Part shown: positions 35,301-44,297 of the stretch, in pieces
Position numbering within the stretch: the first letter of the stretch is position 1
How the letters are laid out: every line of letters starts with the position of its first letter
Origin: Ruminococcus callidus
GTDB taxonomy: Bacteria > Bacillota > Clostridia > Oscillospirales > Ruminococcaceae
Assembly (NCBI RefSeq): GCF_020709055.1
Contig: NZ_JAJFCK010000001.1
Location: 124,001 to 188,000, forward strand
Direction: 5' to 3'
DNA length: 64,000 nucleotides
Notes under the pieces: generated by a model
Database searches by the model: none
The model's input: only the letters and a program-made list of their open reading frames with translations
Told to the model about the DNA's origin: nothing
Made by a program: the position numbers and the translations under genes

Positions 35301-36164
35301 ATGGACATCTGGTATACCGAAAATCACACGGATAACGTCCGGCTCTCCATTCGCATTGACAGGCAGCTTGCCAGTGTGCAGAGCGAATTCCAACGAATCG
35401 ACGTGTTTGATTCCGTGGAGTTCGGACGCATTATGACGCTGGACGGTCTGCTGATGGTAACCGAAAAAGATGAGTACATCTACCACGAGATGATTACTCA
35501 CATTCCTATGGCGACCAACCCGAATATCAAAAAGGTTCTGGTGATCGGTGCCGGCGACGGCGGTACGGTACGGGAACTCTGCCGCTACCCCTCCATTGAA
35601 CAGATCGACATGGTGGAGATCGACGAACTGGTGGTGCATCTGGCGAAAGAGTATCTGCCATTTACAGCATGCAGTCTGGACGATCCGCGGGTACATATTT
35701 ACTATCAGGACGGCCTGCGGTTTGTCCGCAAGGTGGAAAACGAATACGACCTGATTATTGTGGATTCTACCGATCCGTTCGGCGTGGGTGAAGGTCTGTT
35801 TACCAAGGAATTCTACGGCAACTGCTATAAGGCGTTGACCGAGGACGGCATACTGGTCAACCAGCATGAAAGCACATTCTACACGTCCTATTCCAACGCC
35901 ATGAAGCGGGCACACAGCCGCATCAAGGGGTTCTTCCCGATTGCACTGGTGTATCAGGCTCATATCCCCACTTATCCCTCCGGACACTGGCTCTTTGGAT
36001 TTGCTTCGAAAAAGTATGACCCTGTACGGGATTTGCAGGCGGACTGGTGGAATGGTCTGGGGATCAGAACCAGATATTACAATACGATTCTGCATCGGGG
36101 TTGTTTCGCCATTCCGAACAACGTTCGCGATGCTCTGCGGGAATCTGAGCGTGACAGAAGATAA
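35301..36164 (+). CDS. speE: Polyamine aminopropyltransferase (spermidine synthase)
   Basis: This 287-residue enzyme transfers the aminopropyl group of decarboxylated SAM to putrescine. VLVIGAGDGGTVREL is the nucleotide-binding loop, and IIVDSTDPFGVGEGLF is the catalytic DxxDP region. GRIMTLDGLLMVTEKDEYIYHEM is the family signature. AAAGGAG precedes the ATG. It works with speD upstream. Confidence 0.95.
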   Translation: MDIWYTENHTDNVRLSIRIDRQLASVQSEFQRIDVFDSVEFGRIMTLDGLLMVTEKDEYIYHEMITHIPMATNPNIKKVLVIGAGDGGTVRELCRYPSIEQIDMVEIDELVVHLAKEYLPFTACSLDDPRVHIYYQDGLRFVRKVENEYDLIIVDSTDPFGVGEGLFTKEFYGNCYKALTEDGILVNQHESTFYTSYSNAMKRAHSRIKGFFPIALVYQAHIPTYPSGHWLFGFASKKYDPVRDLQADWWNGLGIRTRYYNTILHRGCFAIPNNVRDALRESERDRR

Positions 36165-36173
36165 GGAGCAAAG

Positions 36174-37037
36174 ATGGGACTATTGGATATATTTAAACAA
36201 AAAAACAGTGTACCGGAGAAAGTCAAAACATGTGAAAAAACGGATTCTGGTGCGAATATGGTGAAAGAAATCCGTGAGGAGATTCTGCAAAAGACGGCTA
36301 TCCCCTGCATGAAACTGGAACTGACGGAAACCAAGCCCAGTCTGTTTGACAGTAAGGTTGGCGGCATTGGATATGTTCCCCACGATGCAAAAATTCCGGA
36401 GGACAGCAAGGGTGTGCAACTGCGGCTGCTGGCACAGATTGACTGTGCAGAGATCACGCTGGAAGACTTTCCGCATCAGGGGCTGCTGCAATTCTGGATT
36501 CTGAACGACGATGTCAGCGGACTGAATTTCGATGACAACACCTTGCAGGACACGTTTCGGGTGCTCTATTTCAAGGAACCGGACAGGACAGTCACCGAGA
36601 AGGAAGTCTGCGAAAAAGTGCAGGATTCGTCTTCTGATGAGGAGGAGGATTATTTCCCGGTGAGAGGCTGTTATGGGCTGGCATTCTCGGAAGATGTGGA
36701 CACAATTTCTTACAGTGATTATCGGTTTGAAAGCTGTATTCGAAAACTGGTACAACAGGATTATCCAGAGGAGGCTGAAAACCTGCTAGAAAATATGGAT
36801 GACTTTTTCGACGGGGGCAGCGGTCATAAGATCGGCGGTTACCCCGGCTTTGCACAATGGGACCCCAGAAGCAGTGAAGACACGCATGATGTATTGCTGT
36901 TTCAGTTGGACAGTGACATGGGAACCGACTGGAAAATTTTATGGGGTGATTGCGGCATCGGAAACTTCTTCATCAATCGGGAAAAATTAAAAAGCTGCGA
37001 TTTCAGTGATGTCATTTACAACTGGGATTGCTGCTGA
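36174..37037 (+). CDS. DUF1963 (YwqG-type) protein
   Basis: This 287-residue protein has KVGGIGYVPHDAKIPEDS, LAQIDCAEI, GLLQFWI and GGYPGFAQWDPR, which match the YwqG/DUF1963 family. Function is unknown; it has been likened to immunity or stress proteins. The start has AAGGAGCAAAG. It lies nine bases after speE, probably in the same transcript. Confidence 0.85.
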   Translation: MGLLDIFKQKNSVPEKVKTCEKTDSGANMVKEIREEILQKTAIPCMKLELTETKPSLFDSKVGGIGYVPHDAKIPEDSKGVQLRLLAQIDCAEITLEDFPHQGLLQFWILNDDVSGLNFDDNTLQDTFRVLYFKEPDRTVTEKEVCEKVQDSSSDEEEDYFPVRGCYGLAFSEDVDTISYSDYRFESCIRKLVQQDYPEEAENLLENMDDFFDGGSGHKIGGYPGFAQWDPRSSEDTHDVLLFQLDSDMGTDWKILWGDCGIGNFFINREKLKSCDFSDVIYNWDCC

Positions 37038-37077
37038 TTCATTATAGTTAATTTTGAATTTTTGGAGGTATATGAAC

Positions 37078-38280
37078 ATGGGAAAAGCGTTAATTATCGG
37101 AGCCGGCGGCGTGGCAGGCGTTGTCATTCACAAGTGCTGCCAGAACAGTGAAGTGTTTACAGAGATCTGCATTGCCAGCCGTACCAAGTCCAAGTGTGAC
37201 AAGTTCAAGGAAGAATTGCAGGACAAGACGGCTACCAAGATCACCACTGCACAGGTGGATGCCAATGATGTAGACCAGCTGATCGCTCTGATCGAACAAG
37301 AAAAGCCGGACATTGTCATCAATGTAGCACTTCCCTATCAGGATCTAACCATTATGGACGCTTGCCTTGCAACCAAGACGGACTATGTGGACACCGCAAA
37401 CTATGAACCGGAAGATACGGCAAAGTTTGAGTACAAGTGGCAGTGGGCTTATCGGGAACGCTTCGAAAAAGCTGGCATCACAGCTCTGCTGGGCAGCGGC
37501 TTTGACCCCGGCGTAACTGGCGTATTTTGTGCTTATGCCCAGAAGCACTACTTTGACGAAATCAATTATATCGACATTCTGGACTGCAACGGCGGTGACC
37601 ACGGCTATCCTTTCGCTACCAACTTCAATCCGGAAATCAATATTCGGGAAGTTTCTGCAAAGGGCAGCTACATCGAAAACGGCGAATGGGTGGAAACCGA
37701 GCCTATGGAAATCAAACGGGAATACAACTTCGATCAGGTTGGCGAAAAGGATATGTACCTGCTGCACCACGAAGAACTGGAATCTCTGGCACTGAATATC
37801 AAGGGTATCAAGAGAATCCGCTTTTTTATGACATTCGGTCAGAGTTATCTGACGCATCTGAAGTGTCTGGAAAATGTGGGTATGACTTCCATTGAGCCAA
37901 TCATGTTCGAGGGCAAGGAAATCGTTCCCCTGCAGTTCCTCAAGGCAGTTCTGCCGGATCCGGCTTCCCTCGGTCCCCGTACCGTGGGCAAGACCAACAT
38001 CGGCTGCATTTGTCAGGGTGTCAAGGACGGTAAGCCGGTGAACTACTACGTTTACAATGTCTGCGATCATCAGGAATGCTACAAGGAAGTTGGCTCTCAG
38101 GCAGTTTCCTACACCACAGGTGTTCCGGCAATGATCGGTGCAATGCTGGTAATGACCGGCAAGTGGAAAAAACCGGGCGTTTATAATGTAGAAGAATTCG
38201 ATCCGGATCCGTTCATGGACGCACTGAACAAGTGGGGGCTGCCGTGGACTGAGAATTTTGGTCCGGCACTGGTAGATTAA
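37078..38280 (+). CDS. Carboxy(nor)spermidine dehydrogenase, saccharopine dehydrogenase family
   Basis: The protein has about 400 residues from ATG 37078 (GGAGG upstream). The N-terminal NAD(P) site GKALIIGAGGVAGVVIH is followed by INVALPYQDLTIMDACL and LLGSGFDPGVTGVFCAYA, the family signature. It condenses putrescine or diaminopropane with aspartate semialdehyde to carboxyspermidine or carboxynorspermidine. Pairing with nspC downstream supports this over saccharopine or lysine dehydrogenases. It gives a second, SAM-independent spermidine route in the same cluster as speD/speE. Confidence 0.9.
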   Translation: MGKALIIGAGGVAGVVIHKCCQNSEVFTEICIASRTKSKCDKFKEELQDKTATKITTAQVDANDVDQLIALIEQEKPDIVINVALPYQDLTIMDACLATKTDYVDTANYEPEDTAKFEYKWQWAYRERFEKAGITALLGSGFDPGVTGVFCAYAQKHYFDEINYIDILDCNGGDHGYPFATNFNPEINIREVSAKGSYIENGEWVETEPMEIKREYNFDQVGEKDMYLLHHEELESLALNIKGIKRIRFFMTFGQSYLTHLKCLENVGMTSIEPIMFEGKEIVPLQFLKAVLPDPASLGPRTVGKTNIGCICQGVKDGKPVNYYVYNVCDHQECYKEVGSQAVSYTTGVPAMIGAMLVMTGKWKKPGVYNVEEFDPDPFMDALNKWGLPWTENFGPALVD

Positions 38281-38292
38281 GGAAATACAACA

Positions 38293-38652
38293 ATGTACCA
38301 TGTAAAACTACTTCTGAAATACACTGTAAAGGAACAGATTTTCTACGAGGAATCTATCTTGCAAGTAGATGCCGGCTCTTTTGATGAAGCTTATCAAAAG
38401 GCAGAGAACTACGTCAGCCGGATGATCGAACCCCAACGCAAAAATATGTATGGCGACACAGTACATTGCTCTATCGTGGATTATCTGGATTGCTTTCAAT
38501 CTGATAATATAGAGGATGATGTGCAGGAAGTGTATTCCAGAATCTTTCAGAATCATTCGGAGTTTTCCGAAACGAAATTGGTAGAACTTCTTAGCGATTC
38601 CTGTACACGAGAAGAAATGCTGCCTCTGCGGTATTTTCCCGATCCAAAATAA
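38293..38652 (+). CDS. Hypothetical protein, DUF4288-like
   Basis: This 119-residue protein begins MYHVKLLLKYTVKEQIFYEES and has a predicted alpha/beta fold resembling DUF4288. AAGGAA precedes the ATG, 12 bases after the dehydrogenase gene. No catalytic motif. Confidence 0.6.
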   Translation: MYHVKLLLKYTVKEQIFYEESILQVDAGSFDEAYQKAENYVSRMIEPQRKNMYGDTVHCSIVDYLDCFQSDNIEDDVQEVYSRIFQNHSEFSETKLVELLSDSCTREEMLPLRYFPDPK

Positions 38653-38678
38653 AGGAAACACTGAATAAAACCTGATTT

Positions 38679-38723
38679 AAGGCAACACCGCACAAAGCCC
38701 GCCTGACGGCTTTGCACGCAATC
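38679..38723 (+). repeat. Short palindromic repeat family, truncated copy
   Basis: Nearly identical over 44 bases to the left part of the element at 29516 (AAGGCAACACCGCACAAAG start, GCAATCT end), with two base differences in the inner hairpin. Confidence 0.75.
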
Positions 38724-38743
38724 TATGAATCCCTCAAATTAGA

Positions 38744-38779
38744 AGAAGCGTTCCGCATCAAGCAGAACGCTTCTTTTTC
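38744..38779 (+). terminator. Intrinsic terminator just upstream of nspC
   Basis: Arm AGAAGCGTTC (38744-38753) pairs with GAACGCTTCT (38765-38774), followed by a T run. It ends the upstream transcript 20 bases before the nspC start, so nspC expression needs read-through or an unseen promoter. Confidence 0.8.
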
Positions 38780-38797
38780 AAGAAAGGAATTTTGAAA

Positions 38798-39949
38798 ATG
38801 GACTTTGAATCTTTATTTGACATTCCCATTGATGATCTGCATACGCCTTGCTATCTCACTGATGCACGGCTGCTGCAAAAGAACACCGCATTGCTGAAAC
38901 AAATCCAGCAGCGAACCGGCTGCAAAATCCTGCTGGCACAAAAGGCGTTCTCGATGTTCTCCGCCTACCCGCTGATTCGGGACGATCTCGCCGGAACGAC
39001 TGCCAGCGGATTATTCGAGGCAAAACTGGGACGAGAGCACTTCGGGAAAGAAGTACATGTGTTCTCCCCTGCCTACACGCAGGAAGATTTCACACAGCTG
39101 CTGGAACTCTGCGACCATATTGTGTTCAACTCGTTTGGACAATGGAAAAAATACCGGCAGCAGGTGCAAGATGCAACCCGGAATATTTCCTGCGGCATTC
39201 GCATCAATCCCGGCTATGCAGAAGTAGAAACTGATCTATACAACCCCTGCATTTCCGGTTCCCGCATGGGCGTGCCGCTGGAACAAATGGAAGACGACGG
39301 CTTTGCAGGCCTGGACGGGATTCACTTTCACACCATGTGCGAGCAGAACTCTGACGTTCTGGAGCGTACCCTCGACCACATGCTGCCACAGTTTGACAAG
39401 TGGCTGAAGCGGTGCAAATGGGTGAACTTCGGCGGCGGACATCACATCACCCGTCCAGACTATGACGTGGAACGGCTGGTGCGCTGCATTGAACGGGTAC
39501 GGGACACCTACGGCGTACAGGTATATTTGGAGCCGGGAGAAGCAGTGGCGCTGAACGCCGGATATCTGGTGGCAACTGTGCTGGACGTGGTGCACAACGG
39601 CATGGACATTGCCATCCTGGATGCCTCAGCTGCCTGTCACATGCCGGATGTATTGGAGATGCCCTACCGCCCCCACATTCTGTACAGCGGAACAGCTGGC
39701 GAAAAGGCTTATACCTACCGGCTCGCCGGAAACACCTGTCTTGCCGGTGATGTGATCGGAGATTACTCTTTCGACCATCAGCTGCAAGCAGGCGAAAAGC
39801 TGGTATTCTGCGATATGGCGATTTACTCCATGGTCAAGAACAACACCTTCAATGGCATTCCTCTGCCAGACATTGCGCTCTATCAGGATGGCAAAATCCA
39901 GCTAGTAAAGCGGTTCGGCTACATTGATTTTGAGGGACGGCTGTCATGA
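38798..39949 (+). CDS. nspC: Carboxynorspermidine decarboxylase
   Basis: This 383-residue fold-type III PLP decarboxylase turns carboxyspermidine or carboxynorspermidine into spermidine or norspermidine. The PLP lysine is in LLAQKAFSMF, and GIRINPGYAEVETDLYNPC, FHTMCEQ, NFGGGHHITR and EPGEAVALNAGY match NspC. ATG at 38798 follows AGAAAGGAAT. It overlaps the radical SAM gene by four bases. Confidence 0.93.
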   Translation: MDFESLFDIPIDDLHTPCYLTDARLLQKNTALLKQIQQRTGCKILLAQKAFSMFSAYPLIRDDLAGTTASGLFEAKLGREHFGKEVHVFSPAYTQEDFTQLLELCDHIVFNSFGQWKKYRQQVQDATRNISCGIRINPGYAEVETDLYNPCISGSRMGVPLEQMEDDGFAGLDGIHFHTMCEQNSDVLERTLDHMLPQFDKWLKRCKWVNFGGGHHITRPDYDVERLVRCIERVRDTYGVQVYLEPGEAVALNAGYLVATVLDVVHNGMDIAILDASAACHMPDVLEMPYRPHILYSGTAGEKAYTYRLAGNTCLAGDVIGDYSFDHQLQAGEKLVFCDMAIYSMVKNNTFNGIPLPDIALYQDGKIQLVKRFGYIDFEGRLS

Positions 39950-40833
39950 GTTTTGATGTGGCACACTGCATGCTCTGCCCCAGACGATGCGGTGCTGATC
40001 GGGAAAAAGGCGTGGGGCTTTGTCACTGCGGCACGGAAATTCGAATCGCCAGAGCAGCCCTGCACCCATGGGAGGAGCCTTGCATTTCCGGCAAACATGG
40101 TTCCGGAACGGTGTTCTTTTCCGGCTGTGCTCTGGGCTGTGTATTTTGCCAGAACCGGAAAATCAGCCGGCAGGCTGTGGGAAAAGCAGTGACTGTGGAA
40201 CAGCTCGCAGACGTCTTTCTGGAATTGCAGGAACAGCAGGCGCACAACATCAATCTGGTGACGGGCAGCCATTATACTCCGTGGATCGTACAGGCACTGG
40301 AACGAGCAAAGCCGAAACTGCACATTCCGGTGGTCTGGAACTGCAGCGGATACGAATCGCTGGAAATCCTGCGCATGCTGGATGGACTAGTGGATATCTA
40401 CCTCCCCGACCTGAAATTCTATGCACCGGAAACATCAGGAGCATATGCAAACTGTCCGGATTATTTTACCGTTGCAGCAAAAGCAATTCCGGAGATGTTC
40501 CGGCAGGTCGGGCAATTGAAATGGAACGGCGAATTGCTGCAGCACGGTCTGGTGGTACGGCATCTGGTTTTGCCGGCGCATCGGAAAGAATCCATGCAGC
40601 TGCTGGACTGGCTGGCGGAAACGCTTCCCACAGATGCGTTTTTGCTGAGTTTGATGGGACAGTATACGCCACCGGATACATCTCTGCCGGACAAGCATCT
40701 GAACCGTCGCATTGCCACGTTTGAATACGAGTCCGTTCGAGAACATGCTGTGCAACTGGGACTGAACGGCTATGGACAGGAGCGTTCGTCGGCATCGGCA
40801 AGTTATACACCGGATTTTTGGACAGAACAATAA
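39946..40833 (+). CDS. Radical SAM protein, pyruvate-formate-lyase-activating-enzyme-like
   Basis: This 295-residue protein has the radical SAM cluster CxxxCxxC as CALGCVFC (C61, C65, C68). An extra N-terminal cysteine set, CMLCPRRCGADR and GLCHCG, matches COG1313-type proteins. VWNCSGYES and DIYLPDLKF follow. The target is unknown. The ATGA overlap with nspC implies coupling, but the link to polyamines is unproven. Confidence 0.88.
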   Translation: MSFDVAHCMLCPRRCGADREKGVGLCHCGTEIRIARAALHPWEEPCISGKHGSGTVFFSGCALGCVFCQNRKISRQAVGKAVTVEQLADVFLELQEQQAHNINLVTGSHYTPWIVQALERAKPKLHIPVVWNCSGYESLEILRMLDGLVDIYLPDLKFYAPETSGAYANCPDYFTVAAKAIPEMFRQVGQLKWNGELLQHGLVVRHLVLPAHRKESMQLLDWLAETLPTDAFLLSLMGQYTPPDTSLPDKHLNRRIATFEYESVREHAVQLGLNGYGQERSSASASYTPDFWTEQ

Positions 40834-40850
40834 TTTGAGAAGATTCCCAT

Positions 40851-40888
40851 AAAATAAGCGACAGCCCTTTCGGACTGCCGCTTATTTT
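40851..40888. terminator. Bidirectional intrinsic terminator
   Basis: AAAATAAGCG (40851-40860) pairs with CGCTTATTTT (40879-40888), with an inner CAG/CTG stem. It lies between the convergent radical SAM gene and glnB. Confidence 0.85.
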
Positions 40889-40912
40889 CGTTATCAAAAA
40901 TATCAGAATTGC

Positions 40913-41275
40913 TTACTCCGGCTGAATGGCATCATAACCCGTTTCCTTGGTACGGATTCGCATTGCCTCTCGCACATTATAGCTGAAGATCTTACCGTCA
41001 CCGATATTGCCGGTATAGGCTGCCTTCTGGATGGCGTCGATGGTCTTCTTTTCCCACTCCTCCGAGGAAACCAGTACTTCGATCTTGATCTTCGGGAGCA
41101 TCTGGATCTCCACCTTCTGGTGACCGCGCACGTAGGCGTACTCCTTAAAGCCCCGCTGGGTACCGCAGCCCATGACCTGATAGCACGTCATGCCATGAAC
41201 GTCCATCGCTGCTAGCGCATCCATAACATCCTCCAGTTTTTCTTCCCGAATCATCGCTTCTACTTTAATAATCAT
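40913..41275 (-). CDS. glnB: Nitrogen regulatory protein P-II
   Basis: This 120-residue PII trimer protein has MIIKVEAMIREEKLEDV at the start, the T-loop region GCGTQRGFKEYAYVRGHQ, and the B-loop TGNIGDGKIFSYNV for ATP/2-oxoglutarate. It is 18 bases after amt, so it is the channel-associated PII that blocks ammonium uptake when nitrogen is ample. The T-loop differs from the classic RGAEY form, as in many Clostridia. Confidence 0.95.
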   Translation of the reverse strand: MIIKVEAMIREEKLEDVMDALAAMDVHGMTCYQVMGCGTQRGFKEYAYVRGHQKVEIQMLPKIKIEVLVSSEEWEKKTIDAIQKAAYTGNIGDGKIFSYNVREAMRIRTKETGYDAIQPE

Positions 41276-41293
41276 GCTGTTTCACCTTTCTGT

Positions 41294-42541
41294 TTAGTCT
41301 AAGCCGTTAAAGGAGGGGTATGCTGCTTCGCCGTGTTCCGAACGATCCAGTCCAACACGTTCCTCCCGCTCCGTGACACGAATCGAACCACCGCTCACCA
41401 GCTTGGTCAGGAAGTAGCAGATGAATGTGCCAGCAACAGCAACTGCGATAGTTACCAAAATGCTCACCAGCTGCATCAGGAACAGTTTTACATCACCAAA
41501 GAACAAGCCGTTACCCTGACCGATGTCATTGATGGATGCCTGACAAAACAGTCCGGTGCAGATGCCGCCCCAGATCCCGCCAACGCCGTGGCAGCCAAAC
41601 GCATCCAGCGCATCGTCATAGCCCAGCTTCCGCTTTACTACGGACACCATGAAGTAGCAGATCGGCGAGGTGGTCAGACCGATGATGACAGCCGCCCAGA
41701 TCGGAACGAAACCTGCGCCCGGTGTGATGCCGACCAGACCGGCAACCAGACCGGTACTTGCGCCAACGAAAGTCGGCTTCATGTTCATGATTACATCGCA
41801 CAGCATCCACGAGAGCATACCGCCAGCAGCTGAAACAGCGGTAGTCACAAATGCGTGTGCTGCCAGACCGTCCGCAGCCAGTGCAGAACCGGCATTGAAG
41901 CCGAACCAGCCGAACATCAAAATAAAGGCCCCCATTGCCACAAAAGGAATGTTGTGAATCTTATAGTTTGCCCGCTCATGGTCATACCGTTTGCCAAGCA
42001 GGATGCAGAGCACCAGCGCAGTGACACCGGAACTGATGTGAACCACGTTACCGCCGGCAAAGTCTACCGAGCCGATCTTCGCCAAAAATCCGCCGTCTGC
42101 CCAAACCATATGTGCCATGGGATAATATACCAAGATGCTCCAGAACACGATAAAGAAGAACAGCGACTTGAATTTCATTCTGCCACCAACAGAACCTGTG
42201 ATCAGCGCCGGCGTAATCACAGCAAACATCATCTGGAACAGGCAGAATACCAAATTCGGAATCGATTGCCCTTCCACATATGCCTCTGTTTTCGAAACAC
42301 CTTCCAGTCCTAGCCAGCTCAGATCACCGATGATTCCAAAGTGGTCTGTGCCGAACGACAGAGAATATCCAAACAAAACCCACATCACGATGCCGGTACC
42401 GATGGTGATCACCGAAGCGAACATCGTATTGACTGCGTTCTTCCGACGAACCAAACCGCCGTAAAAATACGACAAGCCGGGGGTCATAAAAAACACAAAT
42501 GCGGCACAAATCATCACAAAACCAATGCTTCCCGAATCCAT
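41294..42541 (-). CDS. amt: Ammonium transporter
   Basis: The protein has about 415 residues and 11 membrane segments. The start is chosen at ATG 42541, behind GGGAGGACGAAAG. The frame is open further upstream, but that part overlaps a terminator-like hairpin. Family motifs include FYGGLVRRKNAVNTM, DFAGGNVVHISSGVTAL, the pore histidines in VHIS and CHGVGGIWGG, and MLSWMLCD. It forms an amt-glnB unit. Confidence 0.95.
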   Translation of the reverse strand: MDSGSIGFVMICAAFVFFMTPGLSYFYGGLVRRKNAVNTMFASVITIGTGIVMWVLFGYSLSFGTDHFGIIGDLSWLGLEGVSKTEAYVEGQSIPNLVFCLFQMMFAVITPALITGSVGGRMKFKSLFFFIVFWSILVYYPMAHMVWADGGFLAKIGSVDFAGGNVVHISSGVTALVLCILLGKRYDHERANYKIHNIPFVAMGAFILMFGWFGFNAGSALAADGLAAHAFVTTAVSAAGGMLSWMLCDVIMNMKPTFVGASTGLVAGLVGITPGAGFVPIWAAVIIGLTTSPICYFMVSVVKRKLGYDDALDAFGCHGVGGIWGGICTGLFCQASINDIGQGNGLFFGDVKLFLMQLVSILVTIAVAVAGTFICYFLTKLVSGGSIRVTEREERVGLDRSEHGEAAYPSFNGLD

Positions 42542-42673
42542 AATACTTTCGTCCTCCCAATTGTAATCCATTCTGTTCCATACGAGTGAATTGAAGAAAA
42601 CTGTCGTTTCCTGCGGATTCAATTTGGCAACCCCATTGTTTCCATCGCCCCGAAAACAATCGCTGGAGGACAC

Positions 42674-42715
42674 AAAAAAAGTGCCCACGTGCAGCAACTG
42701 TGCTGTACGGGACAC
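42674..42715 (-). terminator. Terminator-like hairpin in the amt leader
   Basis: On the minus strand, GTGTCCCGTACAGC pairs with GCTGCACGTGGGCAC around a six-base ACAGTT loop and is followed by seven T. It either ends the AAA-ATPase transcript or attenuates amt, whose start is 133 bases downstream. Confidence 0.75.
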
Positions 42716-42832
42716 CATTGTTCCGTATTCGAAGGGAATCCATTTGACGGAATTCTTTCTTACATGAACTAGTATACAGTCGTAATATTAACTGGAAAAT
42801 AATAATTTGTAAAAATATTATTTATTTCGCAA

Positions 42833-44275
42833 TCACGTTAGTGAAATGCTGGTGACATCCTCCAGCGTCAGCGTCAAAAGCATCTCATCCGAAATCGGTT
42901 CTGTCACTGCCGCAAGACGATCTGCCTGGTTGGTCAGGGCAAATTCGAAGTAATTCCGCACGTCCCGTGCATTGGCAAAGTTTTCCCCTGCCTCCTGGCT
43001 GCGCTTTTCAAAATAGCTGGCAACATGCGCACGTGCCTCCGGCGTCATTTGCAGCGCATAGGTCTGGCAAATACCCTCGAAAATGTGCAGGAGCTCCTCC
43101 GGCGTATAATCTGCAAAAAAGATGATCTGCCGGAAGCGTGAGCGCAGTCCGGAATTAGAGTCCAGAAACTGCTCCATCTCCTTGGGGTAGCCGGCAACGA
43201 TGACAATGAGATCGTCCCGATGATCCTCCATCTCTTTGAGCAGCGTATTGACTGCCTCCATACCAAAGTCATTGCTGCCGGAGGATGCTGTCAGCGCATA
43301 GGCTTCATCAATGAACAGAACGCCTCCCAGCGCACGATCCAGCACCTTTTTGGTCTTGATTGCCGTCTGCCCTACATAACCGCTGACAAGAGACGAACGA
43401 TCGGCTTCCACCAAATGCCCCTTTTTCAAAACGCCAAGACGTGCGTAAATTTTCGCAAGCAGGCGTGCCACGGTAGTCTTTCCGGTACCGGGATTGCCGG
43501 AAAAGACCATGTGCAGAGAAGTCTGCGGCATCGGCAAGTTTCGCTGCTGCCGCAGCTGACGAATCTTCAGCAGATTGATCAAACCATCCAGTTCCTTTTT
43601 CACAGCCTGCAAGCCTGTCAGCTGATGCAGTTGTTCCATCAGTTCTTCCAGCGTTTCTGTAGGCGCATCCTCCACAGAGGCCTCAGTCAGTTCCGGCTCC
43701 TTTTCCACGGGAATTAGCGGAATGTCCTCCTGTTCCACGAAATCCGCCGGAACTCTGGCAGCACAATTTTTCTTGACATCATGCCACTCCTGTATTGCTG
43801 CTGAGCGATAGTGGTACAGCTGCTGCAACAGCGAGTGCAGCAGAATCATCTGCTGGGCGTGAGTTGATTCTTCCGGAGCAGAGAACTGCGTTCCCATCTG
43901 CTCAACTGTTTCAATCAGCAGGAGAGAAACGCTGCCATCTGCGTGATTTCCGGCGAGATCTGCACGAATCGTCACCGAAAGCAGGGCGAGTAAAGCATCC
44001 GTCACACCGGAAAACGAGATGGTATACTGCGCCAAAAAACGCTCCACTGCCGGACGAGTCAGGTTCTTTTGCAGGCAGACATTACAGTATGTAACCTCTT
44101 CCTCTGTAATGATGCGATCCTGATTGGCAAGAAATAGCAGGTATTTCAAATAGGCGAATTGGGCGTATTCTGTGTTGGTCATCTGGCTGCCGGCCACACG
44201 GATTCCCTGTTCCTGATAGATTTCGTACAGGGTATTCAAGTATGCCAGCTTTCGCTGCAAGTTCGATTCTGCCAT
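42833..44275 (-). CDS. AAA ATPase, CbbX/SpoVK-like
   Basis: This 480-residue protein has an N-terminal helical region of about 200 residues with no recognised domain. One AAA+ module follows, with Walker A GNPGTGKTT (about residue 257), Walker B GVLFIDEAYAL, sensor region GYPKEMEQFLDSNSGLRSRF and a C-terminal lid. Such proteins remodel partner proteins in Firmicutes; some sit near ESX/type VII or sporulation genes, none seen here. AGAGGAAC precedes the ATG. Followed by the amt-glnB pair. Confidence 0.88.
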   Translation of the reverse strand: MAESNLQRKLAYLNTLYEIYQEQGIRVAGSQMTNTEYAQFAYLKYLLFLANQDRIITEEEVTYCNVCLQKNLTRPAVERFLAQYTISFSGVTDALLALLSVTIRADLAGNHADGSVSLLLIETVEQMGTQFSAPEESTHAQQMILLHSLLQQLYHYRSAAIQEWHDVKKNCAARVPADFVEQEDIPLIPVEKEPELTEASVEDAPTETLEELMEQLHQLTGLQAVKKELDGLINLLKIRQLRQQRNLPMPQTSLHMVFSGNPGTGKTTVARLLAKIYARLGVLKKGHLVEADRSSLVSGYVGQTAIKTKKVLDRALGGVLFIDEAYALTASSGSNDFGMEAVNTLLKEMEDHRDDLIVIVAGYPKEMEQFLDSNSGLRSRFRQIIFFADYTPEELLHIFEGICQTYALQMTPEARAHVASYFEKRSQEAGENFANARDVRNYFEFALTNQADRLAAVTEPISDEMLLTLTLEDVTSISLT

Positions 44276-44297
44276 GAATGTTGTTCCTCTTTCTCTT

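Noticed and set aside
42542..42718. N-terminal extension of the ammonium transporter
   Set aside because: The upstream codons run through a terminator-like hairpin. GGGAGG sits before the ATG at 42541, and the protein from there begins with the first membrane helix.
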